This document shows, in pieces, positions 35,501 to 47,976 of a stretch of DNA of 64,000 nt; positions within the stretch are counted from its first letter, which is position 1, and each line of letters starts with the position of its first letter. Source of the DNA: Zoroaster sp. YZ-2022 (Eukaryota > Echinodermata > Asteroidea > Forcipulatida > Zoroasteridae); assembly GCA_029582265.1 (NCBI GenBank), contig CM055817.1, forward strand, positions 31,601,097 through 31,665,096, written 5' to 3'. The translations under genes and the position numbers were made by a program. The notes under the pieces are model-generated. The model was not told where the DNA came from, made no database searches, and was given only the letters and a program-made list of their open reading frames with translations.

Positions 35501-38500
35501 CTTAAACGGCCTCCATGGACACATAGCCCTCTGTAAAATACCGTCAACTTGCATGCGGTTTCACCGCAAACAATACAGCACTATACAGTGTTACAAAAAC
35601 ATTTCTATGGTTGGGAATAACTTTAAAGTTTTCAAGGGAGGCCGATAATTTTATATCTAAATTAAAGCGTTAGGTTCTCCCTTTCAGAAAAACACCATAC
35701 TTTTGAATTTGGATAATTATTTCGTACCTTAAACGGCCTCCATGGACACATAGCCCTCTGTAAAATACTGTCAACTTGCATGCGGTTTCACCGCAAACAA
35801 TACAGCACTATACAGTGTTACAAAAACATTTCTATGGTTGGGAATAACTTTTAAAGTTTTCAAGGAGGCCGATAATTTTATATCTAAATTAAAGCTTAGG
35901 TTCTCCCTTCAGAAAAACACCATACTTTTGAATTTGGATAATTATTTCGTACCTTAAACGGCCTCCATGGACACATAGCCCTCTGTAAAATACTGTCAAC
36001 TTGCATGCGGTTTCACCGCAAACAATACAGCACTATACAGTGTTACAAAAAAACATTTCTATGGTTGGGAATAACTTTAAAGTTTTCAAGGAGGTCGATA
36101 ATTTTATATCTAAATTAAAGCGTAGGTTCTCCCTTCAGAAAAACACCATACTTTTGAATTTGGATAATTATTTCGTACCTTAAACGGCCTCCATGGACAC
36201 ATAGCCCTCTGTAAAATACTGTCAACTTGCATGCGGTTTCACCGCAAACAATACAGCACTATACAGTGTTACAAAAAACATTTCTATGGTTGGGAATAAC
36301 TTTAAAGTTTTCAAGGGAGGCCGATAATTTTATATCTAAATTAAAGCTTAGGTTCTCCCCTTTCAGAAAACCCAATACTTTTGAATTTGGATAATTATTT
36401 CGTACCTTAAACGGCCTCCATGGACACATAGCCCTCTGTAAAATACAGTCAACTTGCATGCGGTTTCACCGCAAACAATACAGCACTATACAGTGTTACA
36501 AAAAACATTTCTATGGTTGGGAATAACTTTTAAAGTTTTCAAGGAGGTCGATAATTTTATATCTAAATTAAAGCGTAGGTTCTCCCATTTCAGAAAAACA
36601 CCATACTTTTGAATTTGGATAATTATTTCGTACCTTAAACGGCCTCCATGGACACATAGCCCTCTGTAAAATACCGTCAACTTGCATGCGGTTTCACCGC
36701 AAACAATACAGCACTATACAGTGTTACAAAAACATTTCTAGGGTTGGGAATAACTTTTAAAGTTTTCAAGGGAGGTCGATAATTTTATATCTAAATTAAA
36801 GCGTAGGTTCTCCACTTTCAGAAAAACACCATACTTTTGAATTTGGATAATTATTTCGTACCTTAAACGGCCTCCATGGACACATAGCCCTCTGTAAAAT
36901 ACCGTCAACTTGCATGCGGTTTCACCGCAAACAATACAGCACTATACAGTGTTACAAAAAATAATTCTATGGTTGGGAATAACTTTTAAAGTTTTCAAGG
37001 GAGGTCGATAATTTTATATCTAAATTAAAGCGTAGGTTCTCCCTTTCAGAAAACACCATACTTTTGAATTTGGATAATTATTTCGTACCTTAAACGGCCT
37101 CCATGGACACATAGCCCTCTGTAAAATACTGTCAACTTGCATGCGGTTTCACCGCAAACAATACAGCACTATACAGTGTTACAACAAAACATTTTTATTA
37201 TTGGGAATAACTTTTAATGTTTTCATGGGAAGTCGATAATTGTATATCTAAATTAAAGCTTAGGTTCTCCCCTTCAGAAAACACCATACTTTTGAATTTG
37301 GATAATTATTTCGTACCTTAAACGGCCTCCATGGACACATAGCCTCTGTAAAATACTGTCAACTTGCATGCGGTTTCACCGCAAACAATACAGCACTATA
37401 CAGTGTTACAAAAAACATTTCTATGGTTGGGAATAACTTTAAAGTTTTCAAGGGAGGTCGATAATTTTATATCTAAATTAAAGCGTAGGTTCTCCCTTTC
37501 AGAAAAACACCATACTTTTGAATTTGGATAATTATTTCTGTACCTTAAACGGCCTCCATGGACACATAGCCCTCTGTAAAATACAGTCAACTTGCACGCG
37601 GTTTCACCGCAAACAATACAGCACTATACAGTGTTACAAAAAAACATTTCTATGGTTGGGAATAACTTTAAAGTTTTCAAGGAGGCCGATAATTTTATAT
37701 CTAAATTAAAGCTTAGGTTCTCCCTTTCAGAAAACACCATACTTTTGAATTTGATAATTATTTCGTACCTTAAACGGCCTCCATGGACACATAGCCCTCT
37801 GTAAAATACTGTCAATTGCATGCGGTTTCACCGCAAACAATACAGCACTATACAGTGTTACAAAAAACATTTCTATGGTTGGGAATAACTTTAAAGTTTT
37901 CAAGGAGGTCGATAATTTTATATCTAAATTAAAGCGTAGGTTCTCCCTTTCAGAAAAACACCATACTTTTGAATTTGGATAATTATTTCGTACCTTAAAC
38001 GGCCTCCATGGACACATAGCCCTCTGTAAAATACCGTCAACTTGCATGCGGTTTCACCGCAAACAATACAGCACTATACAGTGTTACAAAAAAACATTTC
38101 TATGGTTGGGAATAACTTTTAAAGTTTTCAAGGGAGGCCGATAATTTTATATCTAAATTAAAGCTTAGGTTCTCCCTTTCAGAAAAACACCATACTTTTG
38201 AATTTGGATAATTATTTCCAACCTTAAACGCCCCCCATGGACTCCTAGACGACCGTAATATACTGTCAACTTGCATGCGGTTTCACCGCAAACAATACAG
38301 CACTATACAGTGTTACAAAAAAAACATTTCTATGGTTGGGAATAACTTTAAAGTTTTCAAGGGAGGTCGATAATTTATATCTAAATTAAAGCTTAGGTTC
38401 TCCCTTTCAGAAAACACCATACTTTTGAATTTGGATAATTATTTCGTACCTTAAACGGCCTCCATGGACACATAGCCCTGTAAAATACTGTCAACTTGCA

Positions 38501-41500
38501 TGCGGTTTCACCGCAAACAATACAGCACTATACAGTGTTACAAAAAACATTTCTATGGTTGGGAATAACTTTAAAGTTTTCAAGGGAGGTCGATAATTTT
38601 ATATCTAAATTAAAGCGTAGGTTCTCCCTTTCAGAAAAACACCATACTTTTGAATTTGGATAATTATTTCGTACCTTAAACGGCCTCCATGGACACATAG
38701 CCCTCTGTAAATACTGTCAACTTGCATGCGGTTTCACCGCAAACAATACAGCACTATACAGTGTTACAAAAAAACATTTCTATGGTTGGGAATAACTTTT
38801 AAAGTTTTCAAGGAGGTCGATAATTTTATATCTAAATTAAAGCGTAGGTTCTCCCTTTCAGAAAACCCAATACTTTTGAATTTGGATAATTATTTCGTAC
38901 CTTAAACGGCCTCCATGGACACATAGCCCTCTGTAAAATACTGTCAACTTGCATGCGGTTTCACCGCAAACAATACAGCACTATACAGTGTTACAAAAAC
39001 ATTTCTATGGTTGGGAATAACTTTAAAGTTTTCAAGGGAGGCCGATAATTTTATATCTAAATTAAAGCTTAGGTTCTCCCTTTCAGAAAACACCATACTT
39101 TTGAATTTGGATAATTATTTCGTACCTTAAACGGCCTCCATGGACACATAGCCCTCTGTAAAATACTGTCAACTTGCATGCGGTTTCACCGCAAACAATA
39201 CAGCACTATACAGTGTTACAAAAACATTTCTATGGTTGGGAATAACTTTAAAGTTTTCAAGGAGGTCGATAATTTTATATCTAAATTAAAGCGTAGGTTC
39301 TCCCTTCAGAAAAACAGCATACTTTTGAATTTGGATAATTATTTCGTACCTTAAACGGCCTCCATGGACACATAGCCCTCTGTAAATACCGTCAACTTGC
39401 ATGCGGTTTCACCGCAAACAATACAGCACTATACAGTGTTACAAAAAACAAAACATTTCTATGGTTGGGAATAACTTTAAAGTTTTCAAGGAGGCCGATA
39501 ATTTTATATCTAAATTAAAGCTTAGGTTCTCCTTTCAGAAAACCAATACTTTTGAATTTGGATAATTATTTCGTACCTTAAACGGCCTCCATGGACACAT
39601 AGCCCTCTGTAAAATACTGTCAACTTGCATGCGGTTTCACCGCAAACAATACAGCACTATACAGTGTTACAAAAACATTTCTATGGTTGGGAATAACTTT
39701 TAAAGTTTTCAAGGGAGGTCGATAATTTTATATCTAAATTAAAGCGTAGGTTCTCCCTTTCAGAAAACACCATACTTTTGAATTTGGATAATTATTTCGT
39801 ACCTTAAACGGCCTCCATGGACACATACCCACTCTGTAAAATACTGTCAACTTGCATGCGGTTTCACCGCAAACAATACAGCACTATACAGTGTTACAAA
39901 AAAAACACTTCTATGGTTGGGAATAACTTTTAAAGTTTTCAAGGAAGGTCGATAATTTTATATCTAAATTAAAGCTTAGGTTCTCCCTTTCAGAAAAACA
40001 CCATACTTTTGAATTTGGATAATTATTTCGTACCTTAAACGGCCTCCATGGACACATAGCCCTCTGTAAAATACCGTCAACTTGCATGCGGTTTCACCGC
40101 AAACAATACAGCACTATACAGTGTTACAAAAAACACACATTTCTATGGTTGGGAATAACTTTTAATGTTTTCAAGGGAGGCCGATAATTTTATATCTAAA
40201 TTAAAGCTTAGGTTCTCCCTTCAGAAAACACCATACTTTTGAATTTGGATAATTATTTCGTACCTTAAACGGCCTCCATGGACACATAGCCCTCTGTAAA
40301 ATACTGTCAACTTGCATGCGGTTTCACCGCAAACAATACAGCACTATACAGTGTTACAAAAAACATTTCTATGGTTGGGAATAACTTTAAAGTTTTCAAG
40401 GGAGGTCGATAATTTTATATCTAAATTAAAGCGTAGGTTCTCCCTTTCAGAAAAACACCATACTTTTGAATTTGGATAATTATTTCGTACCTTAAACGGC
40501 CTCCATGGACACATAGCCCTCTGTAAAATACCGTCAACTTGCATGCGGTTTCACCGCAAACAATACAGCACTATACAGTGTTACAAAAAACACATTTCTA
40601 TGGTTGGGAATAACTTTAAAGTTTTCAAGGAGGTCGATAATTTTATATCTAAATTAAAGCTTAGGTTCTCCCTTTCAGAAAACACCATACTTTTGAATTT
40701 GGATAATTATTTCGTACCTTAAACGGCCTCCATGGACACATAGCCCTGTAAAATACGGTCAACTTGCATGCGGTTTCACCGCAAACAATACAGCACTATA
40801 CAGTGTTACAAAAAAACATTTCTATGGTTGGGAATAACTTTTAAAGTTTTCAAGGGAGGTCGATAATTTTATATCTAAATTAAAGCGTAGGTTCTCACCT
40901 TTCAGAAAAACACCATACTTTTGAATTTGGATAATTATTTCGTACCTAAACGGCCTCCATGGACACATACCCCTCTGTAAAATACGGTCAACTTGCATGC
41001 GGTTTCACCGCAAACAATACAGCACTATACAGTGTTACAAAAAAAACATTTCTAGGATTGGGAATAACTTTAAAGTTTTCAAGTGAGGTCGATAATTTTA
41101 TATCTAAATTAAAGCGTAGGTTCTCACCTTTCAGAAAAACACCATACTTTTGAATTTGGATAATTATTTCGTACCTTAAACGGCCTCCATGGACACATAG
41201 CCCTCTGTAAAATACTGTCAACTTGCATGCGGTTTCACCGCAAACAATACAGCACTATACAGTGTTACAAAAACATTTCTATGGTTGGGAATAACATTTA
41301 AGTGTTCAAGGTGGTCGATAATTTTATATCTAAATTAAAGCGTAGGTTCTCCCCTTTCAGAAAAACACCATACTTTTGAATTTGGATAATTATTTCGTAC
41401 CTTAAACGGCCTCCATGGACACATAGCCCTCTGTAAAATACCGTCAACTTGCATGCGGTTTCACCGCAAACAATACAGCACTATACAGTGTTACAAAAAA

Positions 41501-44500
41501 CATTTCTATGGTTGGGAATAACTTTTAAAGTTTTCAAGGGAGGCCGATAATTTTATATCTAAATTAAAGCTTAGGTTCTCCGCTTTCAGAAAAACACCAT
41601 ACTTTTGAATTTGGATAATTATTTCGTACCTTAAACGGCCTCCATGGACACATAGCCCTGTGTAAAATACCGTCAACTTGCATGCGGTTTCACCGCAAAC
41701 AATACAGCACTATACAGTGTTACAAAAACATTTCTATGGTTGGGAATAACTTTTAAAGTTTTCAAGGGAGGACGATAATTTTATATCTAAATTAAAGCTT
41801 AGGTTCTCCCTTTCAGAAAACACCATACTTTTGAATTTGGATAATTATTTCGTACCTTAAACGGCCTCCATGGACACATAGCCCTGTGTAAATACTGTCA
41901 ACTTGCATGCGGTTTCACCTCAAACAATACATCACTATACAGTTTTACAAAAAAAACATTTCTATGGTTGGGAATAACTTTTAAAGTTTTCAAGGGAGGT
42001 CGATAATTTTATATCTAAATTAAAGCGTAGGTTCTCTCCTTTCAGAAAAACACCATACTTTTGAATTTGGATAATTATTTCGTACATTAAACGTCCTCCA
42101 TGGACACATAGCCCTCTTTATAATACCGTCATATTGCATGCGGTTTCACCGCAAACAATACAGCACTATACAGTGTTACAAAAAAAAAACATTTCTATGG
42201 TTGGGAATAACTTTTAAAGTTTTCATGGGAGGCCGATAATTTTATATCTAAATTAAAGCTTAGGTTCTCCCCTTTCAGAAAACACCATACTTTTTGAATT
42301 TGATAATTATTTCGTACCTTAAACGGCCTCCATGGACACATAGCCCTCTGTAAAATACTGTCAACTTGCATGCGGTTTCACCGCAAACAATACAGCACTA
42401 TACAGTGTTACAAAAAACATTTCTATGGTTGGGAATAACTTTAAAGTTTTCAAGGAGGCCGATAATTTTATATCTAAATTAAAGCTTAGGTTCTCCCCTT
42501 TCAGAAAAACACCATACTTTTGAATTTGGATAATTATTTCGTACCTTAAACGGCCTCCATGGACACATAGCCCTGTAAATACTGTCAACTTGCATGCGGT
42601 TTCACCGCAAACAATACAGCACTATACAGTGTTACAAAAAACATTTCTATGGTTGGGAATAACTTTTAAAGTTTTCAAGGAGGTCGATAATTTTATATCT
42701 AAATTAAAGCGTAGGTTCTCCCTTTCAGAAAAACACCATACTTTTGAATTTGATAATTATTTCGTACCTTAAACGGCCTCCATGGACACACATAGCCCTC
42801 TGTAAAATACTGTCAACTTGCATGCGGTTTCACCGCAAACAATACAGCACTATACAGTGTTACAAAAAAACATTTCTATGGTTGGGAATAACTTTAAAGT
42901 TTTCAAGGGAGGTCGATAATTTTATATCTAAATTAAAGCTTAGGTTCTCCCTTTCAGAAAAACACCATACTTTTGAATTTGGATAATTATTTCGTACCTT
43001 AAACGGCTCTCCATGGACACATAGCCCTCTGTAAAATACTGTCAACTTGCATGCGGTTTCACCGCAAACAATACAGCACTATACAGTGTTACAAAAAACA
43101 TTTCTATGGTTGGGAATAACTTTAAAGTTTTCAAGGAGGCCGATAATTTTATATCTAAATTAAAGCTTAGGTTCTCCTTTCAGAAAACACCATACTTTGA
43201 ATTTGGATAATTATTTCGTACCTTAAACGGCCTCCATGGACACATAGCCCTCTGTAAAATACTGTCAACTTGCATGCGGTTTCACCGCAAACAATACAGC
43301 ACTATACAGTGTTACAAAAAAACATTTCTATGGTTGGGAATAACTTTAAAAGTTTTCAAGGGAGGTCGATAATTTTATATCTAAATTAAAGCGTAGGTTC
43401 TCCCTTTCAGAAAACACCATACTTTTGAATTTGGATAATTATTTTGCGTACCTTAAACGGCCTCCATGGACACATAGCCCTCTGTAAATACTGTCAACTT
43501 GCATGCGGTTTCACCGCAAACAATACAGCACTATACAGTGTTACAAAAAACATTTCTATGGTTGGGAATAACTTTTAAAGTTTTCAAGGAGGTCCGATAA
43601 TTTTATATCTAAATTAAAGCTTAGGTTCTCCCTTTCAGAAAAACACCATACTTTTGAATTTGGATAATTATTTCGTACCTTAAACGGCCTCCATGGACAC
43701 ATAGCCCTCTGTAAAATACTGTCAACTTGCATGCGGTTTCACCGCAAACAATACAGCACTATACAGTGTTACAAAAAACATTTCTATGGTTGGGAATAAC
43801 TTTTAAAGTTTTCAAGGAGGTCGATAATTTTATATCTAAATTAAAGCTTAGGTTCTCCCTTTCAGAAAACACCATACTTTTGAATTTGGATAATTATTTC
43901 GTACCTTAAACGGCCTCCATGGACACATAGCCCTCTGTAAAATACTGTCAACTTGCATGCGGTTTCACCGCAAACAATACAGCACTATACAGTTTTACAA
44001 AAAACATTTCTATGGTTGGAATAACTTTTAAAGTTTTCAAGGGAGGCCGATAATTTTATATCTAAATTAAAGCTTAGGTTCTCCCCTTTCAGAAAAACAC
44101 CATACTTTTGAATTTGGATAATTATTTCGTACCTTAAACGGCCTCCATGGACACATAGCCCTCTGTAAAATACCGTCAATTTGCATGCGGTTTCACCGCA
44201 AACAATACAGCACTATACAGTGTTACAAAAAACATTTTTATTGTTGGGAATAACTTTTAAAAGTTTTCAAGGGAGGCCGATAATTTTATATCTAAATTAA
44301 AGCTTAGGTTCTCCTTTCAGAAAAACACCATACTTTTGAATTTGGATAATTATTTCGTACCTTAAACGGCCTCCATGGACACATAGCCCTCTGTAAAATA
44401 CCGTCAATTTGCATGCGGTTTCACCGCAAACAATACAGCACTATACAGTGTTACAAAAAAAACATTTCTATGGTTGGGAATAACTTTTAAAGTTTTCAAG

Positions 44501-44802
44501 GGAGGTCGATAATTTTATATCTAAATTAAAGCGTAGGTTGTCCCCTTTAAGAAAAACACCATACAATTGAATTATGATAATTATTTCGTACCTTAAACGG
44601 CCTCCATGGACACATAGCCCTCTGAAAAATACGGTCAACTTGCATGCGGTTTCACCGCAAACAATACAGCACTATACAGTGTTACAAAAAACATTTCTAT
44701 GGTTGGGAATAACTTTTAAAGTTTTCAAGGAGGTCGATAATTTTATATCTAAATTAAAGCGTAGGTTCTCCCCTTTCAGAAAACACCATACTTTTGAATT
44801 TG
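20561..44802 (+). repeat. Satellite array, about 107 tandem units of ~225-230 bp
   Basis: The marker CCTCCATGGACACATAG recurs every 225-230 bases (for example CATGG at 20561, 20788, 21013, 21242, 21470 and 21700) through the whole interval, with no other sequence between units. Each unit holds a small hairpin GCGGT-TTC-ACCGC and a palindrome CACT-ATAC-AGTG. Two linked variants exist: GGTCGAT with GCGTAGG, and GGCCGAT with GCTTAGG (the second has a HindIII site). Their order is irregular, so I see no higher-order repeat. Minus-strand ORFs of 60-79 codons recur only because the monomer is open in that frame. Both ends lie in gaps. Confidence 0.98.
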
Positions 44803-45302
44803 NNNNNNNNNNNNNNNNNNNNNNNNNNNNNNNNNNNNNNNNNNNNNNNNNNNNNNNNNNNNNNNNNNNNNNNNNNNNNNNNNNNNNNNNNNNNNNNNNN
44901 NNNNNNNNNNNNNNNNNNNNNNNNNNNNNNNNNNNNNNNNNNNNNNNNNNNNNNNNNNNNNNNNNNNNNNNNNNNNNNNNNNNNNNNNNNNNNNNNNNNN
45001 NNNNNNNNNNNNNNNNNNNNNNNNNNNNNNNNNNNNNNNNNNNNNNNNNNNNNNNNNNNNNNNNNNNNNNNNNNNNNNNNNNNNNNNNNNNNNNNNNNNN
45101 NNNNNNNNNNNNNNNNNNNNNNNNNNNNNNNNNNNNNNNNNNNNNNNNNNNNNNNNNNNNNNNNNNNNNNNNNNNNNNNNNNNNNNNNNNNNNNNNNNNN
45201 NNNNNNNNNNNNNNNNNNNNNNNNNNNNNNNNNNNNNNNNNNNNNNNNNNNNNNNNNNNNNNNNNNNNNNNNNNNNNNNNNNNNNNNNNNNNNNNNNNNN
45301 NN
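44803..45302. other. Assembly gap (500 N)
   Basis: Exactly 500 Ns, ending the array within a monomer. The array's right edge is unknown. Confidence 0.99.
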
Positions 45303-46213
45303 TAGAACGTTCCGTGGGAACGTTCCACCAGTACTATTGTTCGCAGTTGGTACACTCATTGGGTGATCGTGTAGGCCAATACTGTTATGAAGTTACACAC
45401 AGGACTGTGACCTTTTGCAGATTGTTTAGCTCTTTTTACAAATTCTCGTTTGATGCCTCATCCTCACGACAAAGATATGTTTTCTTTGTTGTTATTTGGT
45501 TTACGTTAAGCTGAAAATATATTGTTTCCAACCTAGAATTAGCTGCTTGCGATAATCGTAGCGAAGGTTTGGGCTTTCATCAATCAATAACAAATGAAAG
45601 CCGTTACCTTGAGCTACGATCGTCGCAGCCTATTACTTTACGTAGAATATGAACACTGCATTAAGTTGTTAGTGGTGTTATCATCTATGGTGATTGTTTG
45701 TAGACTCGGGCATCTGCATTTTAATAACGTCAGTAATAGTAAGTACATGGGTAAGGGGATATAGAGTATAACACATGTAAGTAACCATCACAAAGTCTAT
45801 AAAGACAACCTCATTGGCCTCTATGATTTTCATCAATAATTATCCTAGCGTTAGCTTAATTTGTGTCACCAATTTCATCATCTTGGTCACTCATAACGTT
45901 AATCTCTTCTGTGCGTTTGCTTCTTACGTAGTTTTTCGTCAATGTTTATCATTAATCTGTCCGTAGTATAATTTAAAAATAAGTTTATTGATTAAGTATG
46001 TCATGTGTTAAAAAATACAAAATTAAGGATGGTTTTTCACCATTACTCACTGCGTCGATGCTCACCACCAACACTCAGGCAGCCATTTTATTATTACGTT
46101 TGTGTGAGCACAACACAGACCCAAATTAGCAATAGGGTCACGTCGTACTGGTCCGCCCGAACGCTCCGTAGGAACGATCCTACGAGAGAGAATCTTATGG
46201 GAGAGTATTTGGA
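45303..46213. other. No gene recognised; contains a hairpin repeat
   Basis: The sequence begins with a palindromic phrase, GAACGTTCCGTGGGAACGTTC. Apart from the hairpin at 45542-45629 I see no coding or repeat signal. Confidence 0.5.
45542..45629. repeat. Imperfect 88-bp hairpin
   Basis: The outer arms GCTGC...CGTAGC and GCTACGATCGTCGCAGC pair, as do the inner arms GGGCTTTCAT and ATGAAAGCC, leaving a loop of about 14 bases. This could be a short MITE or a structured RNA. There is no second copy in the window. Confidence 0.65.
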
Positions 46214-46577
46214 ACGTGGCCGAGCGGTCTAGCTTACCGGATTCAAGTTCTGGTGTTAGCAACATAATGTGGGTTCGAATCACGGCCGTGACACTTGTGT
46301 CCTTGAGCAAGACACTTAATCATAATTGCTTCTCTCCACCCAGGGGTTAAATGGGGACCTGTGAAGGCAGAGTTGGTTTGCTCTATATGCGCTAGAAATG
46401 GCAGCAATTGAGCTGTATACTCCCCAGGGAGCTGAGATGGTTTCAGGAACGATTTATGAGCCTTATGAGACGTATGAGCAGGGATAATAATATAATGCGC
46501 CTTGAGCACCACTTAGTTGGTGGATACGTGCGCTATATAAATCCACACATTATTGTTATTATTATTATTATTATTAT
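46214..46577 (+). mobile_element. tRNA-derived SINE, copy 2, with (ATT)n tail
   Basis: The head has GTGGCCGAGCGGTCTAG (A box) and GGGTTCGAATCACGG (B box) with a long variable arm, as in tRNA-Leu. The body shares GTCCTTGAGCAAGACACTT and GAGCTGTATACTCCCCAGGG with copy 1 at 7607. It ends with GCGCTATATAAATCC and an ATT repeat (about 46549-46577). The longer 3' end shows that copy 1 is shorter. Confidence 0.88.
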
Positions 46578-46664
46578 AGTATTTGACCGATCACTAATAT
46601 TTCACCAACTACCGGAATACCTTTAAGAAAATCTAAGAACATTGGTGAAATAACAACATAAACG

Positions 46665-47235
46665 GGTTTTGATTAAATGTTAAACTCTACTTTGTTTCCC
46701 ATCCTAGAAAACTTCAGAACAACACAATCAGTGAACTTGCACCAGGAACATTTGATGATCTACAAAGCCTCTTCGAATTGTAAGTTGTAATGTCATGAAT
46801 TTCAATCACATAGAATCAAACCATCGATTTATCTTTACTTAAGTTACATCTGACGGAAATTTTGTTTCGATGAAATGCACTGAACATTGAACATTGCGAC
46901 CAAACATTTGCAAAAAACGAGATGCAAAAACAATCTGCGGAAATTGTAGCTCATAACAACGTGTTTTAAAAAGACATTAGAGAAAAATGCATAAAATCAG
47001 CCAACGTTTCGTGTTGACTGTTATTTATGTTTGGATGGTATTTGCCGGTCGAAATAGTTCTATGCATTTTTAAAACAAAACAAATCTTGAATTAATATAT
47101 CTGAAATGAGGGCAAAGGAAATCGAAAAAAAGTCCACCATCTACATTTAGTCAAATGTACTTAGATAACAGTACAACCTTGCCGTCAATGAAAGTCTCGG
47201 TCAAATATGAGGGCTGTTCATGTATCGACGGCTTG
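46665..47235 (+). repeat. Arm of the inverted segmental duplication (partner 1-563)
   Basis: Plus-strand counterpart of the minus strand at 1-563, including the LRR exon, its splice sites and about 450 bases of following intron-like sequence. It ends near CATGTATCGACGG, which corresponds to the first bases of the window, so the homology may extend further to the left of the window. Confidence 0.85.
46708..46779 (+). CDS. Single leucine-rich-repeat exon (72 nt)
   Basis: Bounded by CCTAG (AG at 46706-46707) and GTAAGT from 46780. It encodes one LRR (for example NNTISELAPGTFDDLQSLFE) in the same phase as the other two copies. It sits on the opposite strand to the others, because it belongs to the inverted duplicate. 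It has no stop and no frame damage, but an isolated exon without neighbours may still be a pseudo-exon. Confidence 0.72.
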
Positions 47236-47743
47236 AGTAACATCATTTCACATTGGTATTTTTAAATATCATTAATTCTAGTAATTTAATTATATACGGT
47301 ATATGCTAATTCTGTAATGCGCCCTTGATCATCCACATGGAAAGGGCGCAATATAAATTTCAATTATTATTATTATTATTATGCATCTTATGGATAACTA
47401 CTCCTGATTAGATTCATAAAAGTTCGGTATGAGGCGCGGCAGCTGTGATGCGGAACGGCCAGCATTTCTTCTGGGATTAAAGACCGACTCTTAAGGTCAA
47501 ATTCAGTTGTGTGCTGAACTTAGTTGGAAATGTACATTCCCATTTATTGTTGACTTCCAATGCCATAGTGTTACAGATTCAGCACCGTTTTACGGGTTGC
47601 ACGTTTCAACGTGAGGTGACAAACTTGTGATATTTCTTTCACTCTCATAAGAACTCTATCTAGTGGAAAGTGAGTGCAGCCCAAAACTGAATTCGACCTT
47701 AGAGCCACTCTTTTAATATGGATACGAGAAGATCCAGTAGACC
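47236..47743. other. No gene; SINE/LINE-like 3' tail at ~47315-47381
   Basis: CTGTAATGCGCCC...AAAGGGCGCAATATAAATTTC followed by (ATT)n at 47315-47381 resembles the 3' end of the SINE at 46214. Both halves of the phrase GCGCCC/GGGCGC can pair. The remainder has no recognisable gene. Confidence 0.5.
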
Positions 47744-47976
47744 TTATCTTTGATGGCGCTTCGTTGTATTTCGACAACAGTCTTTAATGTTCCTCCAAGT
47801 TCCGGTCTGCAGTGCCACATGACAACATGTTTTGATGTCGCGTTTGTCAGGTAGCTTCTTCACCAAAAAGAATCCCTGCAAGCCCTCCGTGACGTCTCTT
47901 TTCTCCTCGGCAGTCCAGGGATGACGCTTCAGTCGTCGAGATTGCAGAGATGGCTGTCTTCTGGATGGTACACTGG
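47744..47976 (-). CDS. Myb/SANT-like domain exon
   Basis: The minus-strand frame runs from an acceptor (GATCGTAG, AG at 47978-47977) to a TAA at 47746-47744. It has SRRLKRHPWTAEEKRDV, a conserved pair of Lys (LVKKLPDKRD), a Cys pair and GTWRNIKDCCRN, then ends in KRHQR. Spaced Trp residues and charged helices fit a Myb/SANT fold, which would bind DNA or chromatin. An overlapping frame, 92 codons at 47847-48125, includes a hydrophobic stretch but lacks homology I can name. The 44-nt exon at 48330-48287 with GTAAGT probably splices to this exon. This is the best preserved part of the gene. Confidence 0.55.

Noticed and set aside
20561..44802. Dozens of minus-strand ORFs of 60-106 codons with almost the same protein
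   Set aside because: They are the open frame of the satellite monomer, broken by length changes in most copies, with no start or splice context. Not genes.
20561..44802. Long regular repeats that might be read as a CRISPR array
   Set aside because: Units are contiguous with no unique spacers, the unit is ~227 bp and the setting is an animal genome.
46243..46512. ORFs over the SINE at 46214-46577
   Set aside because: They lie within a repeat with RNA polymerase III boxes and share no protein motif.
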